Shown here one piece after another: positions 8,773 to 17,720 of a stretch of DNA of 64,000 bases (its first letter is position 1; the number at the start of each line of letters is the position of its first letter). The position numbers were made by a program, and so were the translations under genes. The DNA is from JACDHG01 sp963815295 (GTDB lineage: Bacteria > Actinomycetota > Actinomycetes > Propionibacteriales > Nocardioidaceae): contig CAWFFZ010000003.1 in NCBI GenBank assembly GCA_963815295.1, forward strand, positions 310,001-374,000. The letters run 5' to 3'. The notes below the pieces were generated by a model. It did no database searches. It was not told where the DNA came from and saw only the letters and a list, made by a program, of their open reading frames with translations.

Positions 8773-10029
8773 ATGGAGACGATGACCCAGACTCTTGGCC
8801 GCGCTCGGCGCGCCTACCGCGACCCCGAGGACCGGTTCCTCGGCGGTGTCGCGTCGGGTCTGGCGTCCCACCTGGGTGTCGAACCTCTGCATGCCCGCGT
8901 GGGATTCGTCGTGCTCACGATGATCGGTGGCTTCGGTGCGGTGGTCTATGCCGCCCTTTGGATCCTCCTCCCGGTGGCGGACCGAGATGCGGTGGACAGC
9001 GGTGCGCCGGGGCTCGATGCGGCGACCCGAGGCGGGATGCGCGGTGCGCCGAGATCCCGCCCAGCCAGCGACGTGGGCGTGGCGATGTCGCTCACGATCG
9101 TTGGCGTCGGGGCGTTGGTGCTTCTGCAGGTCTCGGGACTTTGGGGAAGCTCGCGGGTTTTCTGGCCGGTGCTAGTCGCCTCGGCAGGCATCGCCTTGCT
9201 CTGGTGGCAGTCCGATGAGCAGGGACGCACGGACTGGCTCTCCACGCACTCGGGATGGAAGAGCTGGGTCCGGATCCTGGCTGGTGCGGCGCTGCTGGCC
9301 GCGGCCATCAGCCTTGCCCTGTTTCAGGCCGGCGTCGCGGGGGCGCTTGACGAAGCGCTGGGCGCTATCGCGCTAGCAGTCGCCGGTGTGGCGCTCGTCA
9401 TCGGTCCTTGGCTGTTGCGGCTGACTCGTGAGCTCCGGCGCGAGAGATCAGAACGAGTCAGGAGCCAGGAGCGCGCCGATGTCGCCGCCCACCTGCACGA
9501 CTCGGTGTTGCAGACACTGGCTCTGATCCAGCGCCAGGCAGGCGACTCCGCGGCAGTCAGTCAGCTAGCCCGAACACAGGAACGCGAGTTGCGGAACTGG
9601 TTGTTCGAGCCGGAAGTCTCAGGTGAGAACTCGCTGCGGTCTGCCCTGCTGAAGGCGGCGGCCGAGGCGGAGGACAGCCATCAGGTTCCGGTCGAGCTTG
9701 TCACCGTTGGCGACGTTGAGCTCGACGACGGCACGCGGGCGCTGGTCGCGGCGGCACGCGAGGCGATCTTCAACGCCGTCCGGCACTCAGGCGCTCCGCG
9801 CGTCGATGTGTACGTCGAGGTGGAAACCGACCACGTCGAGGTCTTCGTGCGCGATCGTGGCCGCGGCTTCGACGTCGCTACCGTCGCCGATGACCGGCTC
9901 GGGGTACGTCGCTCGATCATCGACCGGATGGCCCGCCACGGCGGCGTCGCCGAGATCCGAAGTGGCGACGGCAACGGCACCGAGGTGCGCATCGGCCTGT
10001 CCATCCGCAGCAGCTACGGCAGCAGTTGA
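8773..10029 (+). CDS. PspC-domain sensor histidine kinase (NarL/DesK-type)
   Basis: 418 residues: N-terminal PspC domain (DRFLGGVASGLASHLGV, residues 20-70), about five membrane helices to residue 215, then a cytoplasmic kinase core. The dimerisation helix has AAHLHDSVLQTLALIQ with the phospho-accepting His near 240, the HisKA_3 pattern; the ATPase part shows REAIFNAVRHSG (N box) and VRDRGRGFD (G box). In actinobacteria such kinases respond to membrane stress through a LuxR-family regulator, which is the next gene 11 bases downstream. The first genes on either side of the 132-bp divergent promoter both encode PspC domains, so they are probably regulated together. Confidence 0.87.
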   Translation: METMTQTLGRARRAYRDPEDRFLGGVASGLASHLGVEPLHARVGFVVLTMIGGFGAVVYAALWILLPVADRDAVDSGAPGLDAATRGGMRGAPRSRPASDVGVAMSLTIVGVGALVLLQVSGLWGSSRVFWPVLVASAGIALLWWQSDEQGRTDWLSTHSGWKSWVRILAGAALLAAAISLALFQAGVAGALDEALGAIALAVAGVALVIGPWLLRLTRELRRERSERVRSQERADVAAHLHDSVLQTLALIQRQAGDSAAVSQLARTQERELRNWLFEPEVSGENSLRSALLKAAAEAEDSHQVPVELVTVGDVELDDGTRALVAAAREAIFNAVRHSGAPRVDVYVEVETDHVEVFVRDRGRGFDVATVADDRLGVRRSIIDRMARHGGVAEIRSGDGNGTEVRIGLSIRSSYGSS

Positions 10030-10040
10030 AGGAGCGTGTC

Positions 10041-10685
10041 ATGAACAAGCAGCTGCGAGTTGTCATCGTTGACGACCACGCGATGTTTCGCACCGGCGTC
10101 AAGTCGGAGCTAGCGGGAGCTGTCGATGTCGTTGCGGAGGCGTCCAACGTGGAGGAGGCGGTTGGAGCGATCGAGTCGTGTCTGCCCGATGTGGTGCTTC
10201 TCGACGTACACCTGCCGGGTGGCGGTGGCACCGAGGTTCTCCGACGCACGGCGACGCGGCATCCCGACGTCAAGTTCCTCGCACTGAGCGTCTCCGACGC
10301 AGCAGAGGACGTCATCGCCGTGATCCGAGGGGGAGCACGCGGATATGTCACCAAGAACATCACTGGCGGCGAACTGGTTGCGGCCATCCGTCGGGTTGCC
10401 GACGACGACGCAGTGTTCTCTCCGCGGCTGGCCGGGTTCGTCTTGGACGCGTTTGCCGGGCAGATCGCCGTCGCGGACATCGACGAGGACCTCGACCGAC
10501 TGACTGCGCGCGAGCGAGAGGTCATGCGTCTCATTGCCCGCGGCTACGCCTACAAGGAGGTAGCCGCCGAGCTGTTCATTTCCATCAAGACCGTGGAGAC
10601 ACACGTGTCCAGCGTGCTGCGCAAGCTGCAGCTTTCGAGCCGTCACGAGCTGACCCGCTGGGCATCCGAACGACGCCTGCTCTGA
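10041..10685 (+). CDS. LuxR/NarL-family response regulator
   Basis: 214 residues. Receiver domain with the acidic pair DDHAMF (residues 10-11), phospho-acceptor Asp in VVLLDVHLP (about Asp54) and Lys in YVTKNI; then a GerE/LuxR helix-turn-helix (LTAREREVMRLIARG ... SIKTVETHVSSVLRKL). The ATG at 10041 is chosen because GAAGGAG lies 6-7 bases upstream. It is the partner of the PspC-type kinase directly upstream and is expected to control envelope-stress genes, likely including the divergent PspC pair. Confidence 0.92.
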   Translation: MNKQLRVVIVDDHAMFRTGVKSELAGAVDVVAEASNVEEAVGAIESCLPDVVLLDVHLPGGGGTEVLRRTATRHPDVKFLALSVSDAAEDVIAVIRGGARGYVTKNITGGELVAAIRRVADDDAVFSPRLAGFVLDAFAGQIAVADIDEDLDRLTAREREVMRLIARGYAYKEVAAELFISIKTVETHVSSVLRKLQLSSRHELTRWASERRLL

Positions 10686-10721
10686 CCGGCCCGTCGCCGC
10701 GGTAAGGCGGTCCAAATCGGG

Positions 10722-10734
10722 CACAATGCGAGCC
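10722..10734 (+). promoter_or_regulatory. -10 element of a probable leaderless transcript
   Basis: CACAAT at 10722-10727 lies exactly seven bases before the ATG at 10735, the spacing expected if transcription begins at the start codon. The same hexamer and spacing precede folD (27374-27386). No ribosome binding site is present at either gene. Confidence 0.4.
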
Positions 10735-11076
10735 ATGGACCTGCTCCACGACTGCCTGTTGTTCGTGCACCTGCTGGGCTTCGCGCTCTTGTTTGGCGGG
10801 GCGTCGGTGCAGATCCGCGACGACGTCAAGGTCGTCAACGCAGCCATGCTCTACGGAGCGATGATTCAGGTGTTGTCGGGGTTGGCGCTGGTCGGGGTGA
10901 TCGAAGGGCAAGACGATCCGATCGACGAGACCCAGGTGTCGGTCAAGCTGGGGGTGGCGTTGATCGTCGCGGTGCTGTGCTGGGTCAACCGCCGCAAGGA
11001 GGAGATCCCCCGTGGGTTGTTCGGGGCGATCTGGTTGTTGGTGGCGGGGAATGTTGGGGTAGCTGTCTTCTGGTAG
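10735..11076 (+). CDS. Small multi-helix membrane protein
   Basis: About 113 residues with four predicted membrane helices (LLFVHLLGFALLFGG, MLYGAMIQVLSGLALVGV, LGVALIVAVLCWV, GAIWLLVAGNVGVAVFW). It looks like the small actinobacterial membrane proteins annotated only as hypothetical or DUF families; I cannot name it. The start at 10735 is favoured by the CACAAT box seven bases upstream; ATG 10726 is in frame and equally possible. It stands alone, 49 bases after the response regulator. Confidence 0.65.
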   Translation: MDLLHDCLLFVHLLGFALLFGGASVQIRDDVKVVNAAMLYGAMIQVLSGLALVGVIEGQDDPIDETQVSVKLGVALIVAVLCWVNRRKEEIPRGLFGAIWLLVAGNVGVAVFW

Positions 11077-11109
11077 GGCCGCCTCGCCGGCGGTCGAGCG
11101 GACTCTCGG

Positions 11110-11155
11110 CGGTCGAGCTTGTCGAGACCCCGGTGATCTCGACAGGCTCGATCAG
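11110..11155. repeat. Palindromic intergenic repeat (hairpin)
   Basis: TCGAGCTTGTCGAGA (11113-11127) pairs with TCTCGACAGGCTCGA (about 11137-11151), giving a long near-perfect hairpin. The left arm, bases 11110-11132, recurs identically at 25495-25517, and a third copy of the arm lies at 25724-25742, so this is a dispersed repeat. It may act as a terminator or a REP-like element in the 291-bp region between the small membrane gene and pcrA. Confidence 0.7.
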
Positions 11156-11301
11156 CGGAGTCTGGAGTCGATTGTGTTTCGTTGGCGCCCAGCGGATTTG
11201 CTTGGCGATGAAGAGCGCAGCAACCCACAAGCGTTTGCGCTCTGGTTGAGATTCGCTGGCGGCCGCCGGTATCGCGCTCGGGGTGGGTAGGGGTCGCTCT
11301 C

Positions 11302-11349
11302 GAAATTAGTGACCTCTCGTCAACTATTGACCGGTGGTCACTAATTCGT
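11302..11349. repeat. AT-richer inverted repeat downstream of pcrA
   Basis: AATTAGTGACC (11305-11315) and GGTCACTAATT (11337-11347) are perfect inverted copies; adding CGA/TCG outside extends the match with one bulged A. The loop is 21 bases. It begins 19 bases after the pcrA stop on that strand, so a terminator role is possible, but there is no T-tract. Confidence 0.5.
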
Positions 11350-11367
11350 GAGCCGTGACTGCGCGGG

Positions 11368-13869
11368 TCAGCCGAGTTTCTCCACGGGGGAGTAGCGCAG
11401 GAGCAGCCGTTTGACACCACCGGACCCGAAGTCGACCGACGCGACGGCCTTGTCTGCCTGCCCTTCGACCGTGACCACGGTCCCCATGCCGAACGAGTCG
11501 TGGACGACGCGGTCGCCGGCTTTCAGGGATGGGACCGGCCGGGTGCCGCCTGTTGGCTTGGCCGGAGGCAGCGTGCGGGTGCCTCGACGTACGGGCCCCG
11601 CGCTGGCAGCAGCACCGGCGCGCACACCAGCAGCCGAGGCGGCGTACCTCGACGACGCAGACGATGAGGACCACGTGGTCTGTGCGGTCTCGGTGCGCTT
11701 CCAGTCGACCAGCGCATCAGGAATCTCGCCAAGGAACCGTGAGGCTGGGTTGTGCTGCGGTGCCCCCCAGGCCGACCGCACCAGCGCCCGCGACAGGTAG
11801 AGCCGCTGCTGCGCGCGGGTAACGCCGACGTACGCGAGTCGTCGCTCCTCCTCGAGCTCGACCGGGTCGCCGAGGGCACGCGCATGCGGGAAGATGCCGT
11901 CCTCGAGGCCGGAGAGGAAGACGACCGGGAATTCCAGCCCCTTTGCCGTGTGCAGGGTCATCAGCGTCACAACCCCGCCGGACTCGTCGCTGTCGGGGAT
12001 CTGGTCGGCGTCGGCGACGAGCGCAACTCGTTCGAGGAAGTCTCCGAGCGTCGCCCCCTCCTGCTCGTCGGTGAACTCGCGAGCGACGGCAAGCAGCTCA
12101 CCGAGGTTCTCGACGCGGGTCTCGTCCTGAGGGTCTTCGGACGCCTCGAGGTCGGCAAGGTAGCCGGACTTCGTGAACACGGCGTCGACGATGTCGTCGG
12201 GACGCGCACCGTCAGAGACCAGCTGCTGAAGCTCGTTGATCATCGTGACGAACGACTCGATGTTCTTGAGCGACCTGGTGGCGATGCCCGGAGCTTCAGC
12301 AGCGCGACAGAGCGCCTCCCAGTACGAGAGCTGAGCGCGCTGTGCGAGCACGTCGACACACGCTTCTGCCCGGTCGCCGATGCCGCGCTTTGGCACATTG
12401 AGGATGCGCCGGAGCGAAACCGTGTCGTCAGGGTTCGCAAGGACTCGGAGGTAGCCGAGCATGTCGCGCACCTCGCGTCGCTCGTAGAAGCGCACGCCAC
12501 CGACAACCTTGTACGGCAAGCCGACGCGGATGAAGACCTCCTCGAACACGCGACTCTGTGCGTTCGTCCGGTAGAACACCGCCACGTCGGAGGGCTTTGC
12601 GAGGTCGTCGTCGGTGAGGCGATCGATCTCCTCGGCCACGAACTGGGCCTCGTCGTGCTCGTCGTCGGCGACGTAGCCGCTGATCAGCTCGCCGTCGCCT
12701 GCCTCGGACCAGAGGTTCTTCGGGCGTCGCTTCGGGTTGTTGGAGATGACAGCGTTGGCTGCGCTCAGGATGTGCTGGGTCGACCGATAGTTCTGCTCGA
12801 GGACAATCGTGCTGGCTCCTGGGAAGTCCTCCTCGAACTGGAGGATGTTGCGGATGTTCGCACCGCGGAAGGCGTAGATCGACTGGTCGGAGTCACCGAC
12901 CACCATCAGCTCAGCGGGCTCCGCAGCCGGTTCGGACGGTTGCGCAGTGGGCTCGGCCGCACCGACGAGGTCGCCTTCCGACGTCCGCCGGGTGGTCTTG
13001 ACCGCGCACAGCTCCCGCACCAGTGCGTACTGCGCGTGGTTAGTGTCTTGGTACTCGTCGACGAGCACGTAACGGAAGCGGCGTCGATACGTCTCGCGGA
13101 CCTCCGGGAACGCCTGGAACAGGTGCACGGTCGTCATGATCAGGTCGTCGAAGTCGAGGGCGTTCGCCGCGCGCAACCGAGTCTGGTATGCCGTATAGCA
13201 CTCGGCAAACGTCCGCTCGAGGTGGTTGGCCGCCTTCGCGGCTGCCGCCTCGTGGTCGAGCAGCTCGTTCTTGCAGTTGCTGACCCAGTTGAGCACAGCC
13301 CGTGGGGCATACCGCTTGGGGTCGAGGTCGAGGTCGCGGCACACCAGGGTCATCAGGCGGCGTGAGTCGGCGTCGTCGTAGATGGAGAAGTTGGAGCCGT
13401 ATCCGAACCGGGCAACCTCTTTGCGCAAGATGCGGACGCAGGACGAGTGGAACGTCGAGACCCACATGATCTTCGCCCGGCCACCGACGAGCTCGGCCAC
13501 CCGCTCGCGCATCTCGGCGGCGGCCTTGTTGGTGAACGTGATCGCCAGGATCGACCCAGGATGGGTGCCTCGTTGGGAGAGCAGCCAGGCAATCCGTCGG
13601 GTGAGTACTCGCGTCTTGCCGGAACCGGCACCGGCCACGACAAGGAGCGCCGAGCCTTCGTGGCTCACGGCCGCCTGCTGCGAAGGGTTGAGCCCTTCGA
13701 GGAGCTGCTCGCGGGTGAGCCGGCGCCGGCGGCCGGCCGGCGCATCAGCATTGTCTGGGGCGTCGGAGAGTCCGATGTCGACGGCGGACTCGTCGCTCGA
13801 ACCGGTGGAATCGGAAGGAGTCGTGGCGTCGGCAGCGACAAGTTGTGGCAGCGGAAACAGCGCAGACAT
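11368..13869 (-). CDS. pcrA: ATP-dependent DNA helicase PcrA/UvrD
   Basis: About 833 residues, superfamily 1A 3'-5' helicase for repair and replication restart. Seen motifs: Q motif LNPSQQAAV, Walker A AGAGSGKTRVLTRR, Ia TFTNKAA, II LVDEYQDTN, III VVGDSDQSIYAFRGA, IV EQNYRST, V TLHTAKGLEFPVVF, VI AYVGVTRAQQRLY. The C-terminus (GDRVVHDSFGMGTVV ... RYSPVEKLG) is the Tudor-like domain that binds RNA polymerase in PcrA. The N-terminal 55 residues are acidic and low-complexity, and about 40 Pro/Glu-rich residues are inserted between motifs II and III. ATG at 13869 is used; an in-frame GTG lies at 13878. Confidence 0.95.
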   Translation of the reverse strand: MSALFPLPQLVAADATTPSDSTGSSDESAVDIGLSDAPDNADAPAGRRRRLTREQLLEGLNPSQQAAVSHEGSALLVVAGAGSGKTRVLTRRIAWLLSQRGTHPGSILAITFTNKAAAEMRERVAELVGGRAKIMWVSTFHSSCVRILRKEVARFGYGSNFSIYDDADSRRLMTLVCRDLDLDPKRYAPRAVLNWVSNCKNELLDHEAAAAKAANHLERTFAECYTAYQTRLRAANALDFDDLIMTTVHLFQAFPEVRETYRRRFRYVLVDEYQDTNHAQYALVRELCAVKTTRRTSEGDLVGAAEPTAQPSEPAAEPAELMVVGDSDQSIYAFRGANIRNILQFEEDFPGASTIVLEQNYRSTQHILSAANAVISNNPKRRPKNLWSEAGDGELISGYVADDEHDEAQFVAEEIDRLTDDDLAKPSDVAVFYRTNAQSRVFEEVFIRVGLPYKVVGGVRFYERREVRDMLGYLRVLANPDDTVSLRRILNVPKRGIGDRAEACVDVLAQRAQLSYWEALCRAAEAPGIATRSLKNIESFVTMINELQQLVSDGARPDDIVDAVFTKSGYLADLEASEDPQDETRVENLGELLAVAREFTDEQEGATLGDFLERVALVADADQIPDSDESGGVVTLMTLHTAKGLEFPVVFLSGLEDGIFPHARALGDPVELEEERRLAYVGVTRAQQRLYLSRALVRSAWGAPQHNPASRFLGEIPDALVDWKRTETAQTTWSSSSASSRYAASAAGVRAGAAASAGPVRRGTRTLPPAKPTGGTRPVPSLKAGDRVVHDSFGMGTVVTVEGQADKAVASVDFGSGGVKRLLLRYSPVEKLG

Positions 13870-13942
13870 CGTGCTCACATGCTACGGGGGAGCGGCGACA
13901 GCGCGGCCCGTCGAGGGACCTGGTCGCGCGATGGCGAGAGGA

Positions 13943-14785
13943 CTACAGAACTATGCCGTGCTCGAGGAAGTACGGCATGGGGTCGACGCCGTCGTGGAGG
14001 TTGGAGGCAAGCCGATACTCGAAGTGCAAGTGCGCGCCGTACGAGTTGCCGGTGTCGCCGACGCGACCCACCTGTTGGCCCTTCAAGACGCTCTGGCCGC
14101 TGACGACATCGATCGAGCTGAGGTGGTTGTACCAGACCTCGTCACCGTTCTCGAGCCGCAACCGGACCTGGTTGCCGTAGGGGCCGTCCCAGCCGGTTTG
14201 GACCACGGTGGCGGTGGCGACGGCAACAGCAGGCGTGCCGTATGCCGTCGCGAGGTCAATGCCGGTGTGGTAACCGGACTCCCAGTAGGGCCCCGCCTCC
14301 CCGAACAACGTGGAGACACGGAAGCCGGTAGTCGGAAGCACCCAGACGTTGCTCGCGAGCTCTTCGGCGTAGCTCTCGGCCGTGGCGGCGGCGGTGCGCA
14401 GCTTGTCGGTGCGCAGTGCAGCGAGCTGCTCGGCGGCGTCCTTGGCGGAGGAGCGCTTGAGGACACGAGCGCGCGGGGCGGAACGGCTGACCTGGGTGGC
14501 GTCTCTACCCGCAAGCGAAGCTGTGGACAAGGTGGCGACGTACGAGCCGTGCTGGTCCGACGAGGTGGGCTTGGTGTCCTGGCCCACGGAGACGGCCTGG
14601 CCCGCCGTGGCTGCGCCCACGGCGGCGACGACGAGTGCTATACCGCCGATCAGGCTGGGCGAGGCGACGCTGGCGACGCGGCGTGGAGCCCGCTCAGCAC
14701 GGCGTTGGCCGGAAGTAGTGACCGAGGGGGACACCTGGGTTGCGGCCTTGCGGGCGCTGTGCTTCTCAGCACGGTGCGACGACAC
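13943..14785 (-). CDS. M23 family metallopeptidase (lysostaphin-type peptidoglycan hydrolase)
   Basis: 280 residues. After a basic cytoplasmic N-terminus a membrane/signal helix (LIGGIALVVAAVGAATAG, about residues 46-63) exports a domain with a short coiled region (about 110-150) and a C-terminal M23 fold: Zn ligands in HTGIDLA and HLHFEY, with GNQVRLRL and GQQVGRVGDTG typical of the family. It cuts peptide cross-bridges in the cell wall or acts as an amidase activator. GTG at 14785 is chosen: GGAAGGA lies about nine bases upstream. Its 206-bp upstream region holds an imperfect inverted repeat at 14881-14898 but nothing I can name. Confidence 0.88.
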   Translation of the reverse strand: MSSHRAEKHSARKAATQVSPSVTTSGQRRAERAPRRVASVASPSLIGGIALVVAAVGAATAGQAVSVGQDTKPTSSDQHGSYVATLSTASLAGRDATQVSRSAPRARVLKRSSAKDAAEQLAALRTDKLRTAAATAESYAEELASNVWVLPTTGFRVSTLFGEAGPYWESGYHTGIDLATAYGTPAVAVATATVVQTGWDGPYGNQVRLRLENGDEVWYNHLSSIDVVSGQSVLKGQQVGRVGDTGNSYGAHLHFEYRLASNLHDGVDPMPYFLEHGIVL

Positions 14786-14991
14786 GCTTACAGGGTCCTT
14801 CCGGGGGTGGGCACGAAGGTCCGACCATAGCCGAACTACTGCGCGATGAAAAACCACGCTGGTTCAACTGTGGCCCAAAGGCTAGGTTAAGCGCTAGCAA
14901 ACGACGGATTTCGTTGTTCAGTCGGCAGATGTGTGCGAGATCACTTGCGCCGAAACGGTAGGTAACGGACTGCACACCGTCAGTGAGTGAT

Positions 14992-15789
14992 TCAGCGCAC
15001 TTTCTTAGGTGCGCCATAGGCGAGGGCCGTGCATGTGGCATGCACGACCTTGCCGTTGATCGGCAGCGACATGTGGCCGACGCCGGGGACGAGAATGTTC
15101 GTCACGTCGAGGTCAGGATGGTGCAGGGTGGCGTTCCGGGCAGGGACGATCAAGTGGTCGATGTCGCTGTAGAAGATGAGAAAGCGTGTTGTACACGCCG
15201 TAACCGGCGCGTCGAGCTCCCTCAGAATGTCGCTGCCCGGCCTCAGCTGGCGGACGAGACGATGTGGCAGCAGCCGGGCAGCGAGCGTCCCGGCGTGGGG
15301 GCTGCCGAGCGTTACCAAGGTGTGCACGCGATCGCCTCCCCCTAGTACCTGGGCGTAGTGCCGGGCGATGAGACCGCCGAGGCTATGGCCGATCACGTAC
15401 ACATGCTCGCTGCCGGTCTCCTCGCACAGTGCCTCCACGAACTCGCCGAACCGGTATGCCGTGCTGGCGATGTCGGTCGTCTGTGGCCCGTAGGAGAACG
15501 TGCGGATCGTGCCAAACCCGCGCCGTCGTAGGCCGTGGCGCATCCGGGCAAAGATGGTCCGGTTGTCGACGATGCCGTGGATCAAGACGATCGGCGTAGT
15601 GGCGACGCGTACGTCGGTGCCGATCAGGCCGCGCTGCGCGAGGGTGAGATCGGTGAGGTTGAGCAGGCCGGGCCGGAAATCGTTTCCACGGTCTCGCAGC
15701 AGACCCAGCGGATAAAGGGCGGCGTGCGCCGTGACCCAACCGACTTCCACAGCAGCTCCCGAGATCGCACGGAGCGCTGGCCAGAACAC
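14992..15789 (-). CDS. Alpha/beta-hydrolase, lipase-like (triacylglycerol lipase/PGAP1-type)
   Basis: 265 residues. Oxyanion-hole segment VLIHGIVDNR, nucleophile elbow GHSLGG (Ser about 134), and a C-terminal catalytic His in GVGHMSLP; an Asp is available in YSDIDHL. This pattern matches secreted or membrane-bound lipases/esterases of actinobacteria, with a hydrophobic N-terminus that could anchor it. GTG start at 15789 without a ribosome site. Substrate unknown. Confidence 0.8.
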   Translation of the reverse strand: MFWPALRAISGAAVEVGWVTAHAALYPLGLLRDRGNDFRPGLLNLTDLTLAQRGLIGTDVRVATTPIVLIHGIVDNRTIFARMRHGLRRRGFGTIRTFSYGPQTTDIASTAYRFGEFVEALCEETGSEHVYVIGHSLGGLIARHYAQVLGGGDRVHTLVTLGSPHAGTLAARLLPHRLVRQLRPGSDILRELDAPVTACTTRFLIFYSDIDHLIVPARNATLHHPDLDVTNILVPGVGHMSLPINGKVVHATCTALAYGAPKKVR

Positions 15790-15922
15790 CCAGGTGATGC
15801 TAGTGGTCCGGAACTACTCCGTACCGATTACGTTTGATCGGTGTCGGTTGGCTAGTCTCCATCTCGTTGTATGACGCCCGCGTGGACAGCCCCCGCAGGC
15901 GCTTCTTGAGGCGGTGAGCTCC

Positions 15923-16342
15923 ATGGCCCCGATTCGCATCGTGGTTGCCAAACCAGGACTCGACGGGCACGACCGAGGTGCGAAGGTCATCGCCCGCGCG
16001 CTGCGTGATGCGGGCATGGAGGTTGTCTACACGGGGTTGCACCAGACTCCCGAGCAGATCGTGGAGACTGCGATCCAGGAGGATGCCGACATCATTGGCC
16101 TCTCGGTGCTGTCAGGCGCTCATATGACGCTCTTCAAGAAGGTCATGGCTTTGCTGGAGGAGCGCGACGCGACCGACATTGTCGTTTTCGGCGGCGGCAT
16201 CATCCCGGAGGGCGACATCCCACTCCTCCACGAGGTCGGGGTGGCGCGCATCTTCACCCCGGGAACCAAGACCCAAGATGTCGTGCAGTGGGTCAACGCG
16301 ACGATCCGCGAGGCGGACACCGCCGAGACCGCCGGCACCTGA
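15923..16342 (+). CDS. Cobalamin-binding small subunit of an acyl-CoA mutase (methylmalonyl-CoA mutase type)
   Basis: 139 residues forming a stand-alone B12-binding Rossmann domain: KPGLDGHDRGAKVIA carries the D-x-H-x-x-G motif whose His replaces dimethylbenzimidazole under cobalt, followed by GLSVLSGAH and FGGGIIPEGD. Length and sequence fit the split mutases in which a ~140-residue subunit pairs with a ~560-residue catalytic subunit; a candidate partner begins at 62816. ATG 15923 follows GAGG/GGTGAG. It lies upstream of sucCD, consistent with feeding succinyl-CoA into the TCA cycle. Confidence 0.88.
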   Translation: MAPIRIVVAKPGLDGHDRGAKVIARALRDAGMEVVYTGLHQTPEQIVETAIQEDADIIGLSVLSGAHMTLFKKVMALLEERDATDIVVFGGGIIPEGDIPLLHEVGVARIFTPGTKTQDVVQWVNATIREADTAETAGT

Positions 16343-16548
16343 GCCCCGCGACTCAGCCGAACTGCAGCGCTTGTGTACGCCAGGCGTGTCGGACGTAACG
16401 CCGCGTCGGAACCTGGTGTCCCTCTCGTCCAGTCGACAACCCCGAGTCTGCCAAACCGGCCAAGGCTGACTAGGCTCCAAAGGATCCTGCCGAGCGGATG
16501 CACAGCACCGCCCGCCCGGCCGTCGAGCACTCAAAGGACGGCGACATC

Positions 16549-17712
16549 GTGGACCTGATGGAGTACCAGGCGAAAGAGCTTTTCGCCAAGCACGACGTAC
16601 CGGTGACGATGGGCACCGTCGTCGAGAACGCCGAGGATGCCCGAGAGGCTGCCGAGGCCCTCGGAGGCCGCGTGGTCGTCAAGGCTCAGGTCAAGGTCGG
16701 CGGCCGCGGAAAGGCCGGCGGCGTCAAGCTCGCGGAGAACCCAGACGACGCGGTGGCCAAGGCAGGGCAGATCCTCGGCATGGACATCAAGGGCCACACC
16801 GTCCGCCGAGTGCTGCTTGCTCCGACGGCCGACATCGCCGAGGAGTACTACTTCTCGTTCCTCGTCGACCGTGCCGCGCGGCAGTACCTCTGCATCGCCA
16901 GCATCGAAGGCGGTGTGGAGATCGAGGTCACCGCGCACGAAAACCCCGATGCCGTGGCCAAGGTGGGGATCGACCCACTGGTCGGTGTTGATGACGCGAA
17001 GGCGCGCGAGATCGTCGAGGCGACCAGGTTCCCCGCCGAGGTTGCCGACGAGGCTGTCGACATCATCAAGAAGCTGTGGACCGTGTTTGTAGAGGAAGAC
17101 GCCTCACTCGTCGAGGTCAACCCCTTGGTCCGGCTCGGCAATGGTCACCTCGACGCTTTGGACGGCAAGGTCACCCTGGACGAGAACGCCGACTTCCGGC
17201 ACCCAGACCATGCGGCCTTCGAGGACAAGGCCGACACCGACCCGCTCGAAGCTGAGGCGCAGGCGAAGGGCCTCAACTACGTCAAGCTCGACGGTGAGGT
17301 CGGCATCATTGGAAACGGTGCTGGGCTCGTCATGTCGACCCTCGACGTCGTGGCGTATGCCGGAGAGGCTCACGGCGGCGTGAAGCCCGCCAACTTCCTC
17401 GACATCGGCGGGGGCGCCTCGGCTGAGGTGATGGCCGACGGCCTCCACATCATCTTGGGCGACCCCCAGGTGAAGAGCGTCTTCGTCAACGTGTTCGGCG
17501 GGATCACCGCCTGCGACGCCGTCGCCAACGGGATCGTTAACGCTTTGCGGCTGCTGGGCGACGAGGCGAACAAGCCCCTCGTCGTACGGCTCGACGGCAA
17601 CAACGTGGAGGAGGGCCGCCGCATCCTCGACGAAGCCGGCCATCCGCTGGTGACCTTGGTGGACACGATGGACGGTGCGGCAGACCGTGCCGCCGAATTG
17701 GCAGCAAGGTAG
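16549..17712 (+). CDS. sucC: Succinyl-CoA synthetase beta subunit
   Basis: 387 residues, the ATP-grasp subunit of the TCA-cycle enzyme that turns succinyl-CoA into succinate with nucleoside triphosphate formation. MEYQAKELFAKHDVPV is the standard N-terminus; KAQVKVGGRGKAGGVK carries the nucleotide-binding loop and GGGA/NVFGGITACD the C-terminal phosphate-binding region. GTG at 16549 is chosen over ATG 16498 because AAAGGA lies ten bases upstream and it abuts the conserved domain. sucD follows after 8 bases. Confidence 0.95.
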   Translation: MDLMEYQAKELFAKHDVPVTMGTVVENAEDAREAAEALGGRVVVKAQVKVGGRGKAGGVKLAENPDDAVAKAGQILGMDIKGHTVRRVLLAPTADIAEEYYFSFLVDRAARQYLCIASIEGGVEIEVTAHENPDAVAKVGIDPLVGVDDAKAREIVEATRFPAEVADEAVDIIKKLWTVFVEEDASLVEVNPLVRLGNGHLDALDGKVTLDENADFRHPDHAAFEDKADTDPLEAEAQAKGLNYVKLDGEVGIIGNGAGLVMSTLDVVAYAGEAHGGVKPANFLDIGGGASAEVMADGLHIILGDPQVKSVFVNVFGGITACDAVANGIVNALRLLGDEANKPLVVRLDGNNVEEGRRILDEAGHPLVTLVDTMDGAADRAAELAAR

Positions 17713-17720
17713 GGACTGAC

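Noticed and set aside
11752..13365. 537-codon open frame antisense to pcrA
   Set aside because: Follows the third-position pattern of a GC-rich shadow frame; its translation is Val/Arg/Glu-rich without motifs, while pcrA has all helicase motifs.
14881..14898. c-di-AMP (ydaO-type) riboswitch before the M23 peptidase gene
   Set aside because: Only a short imperfect inverted repeat (GCTAG/CTAGC) and a TTAACCTAGC string are present; the conserved multi-helix core could not be recognised.
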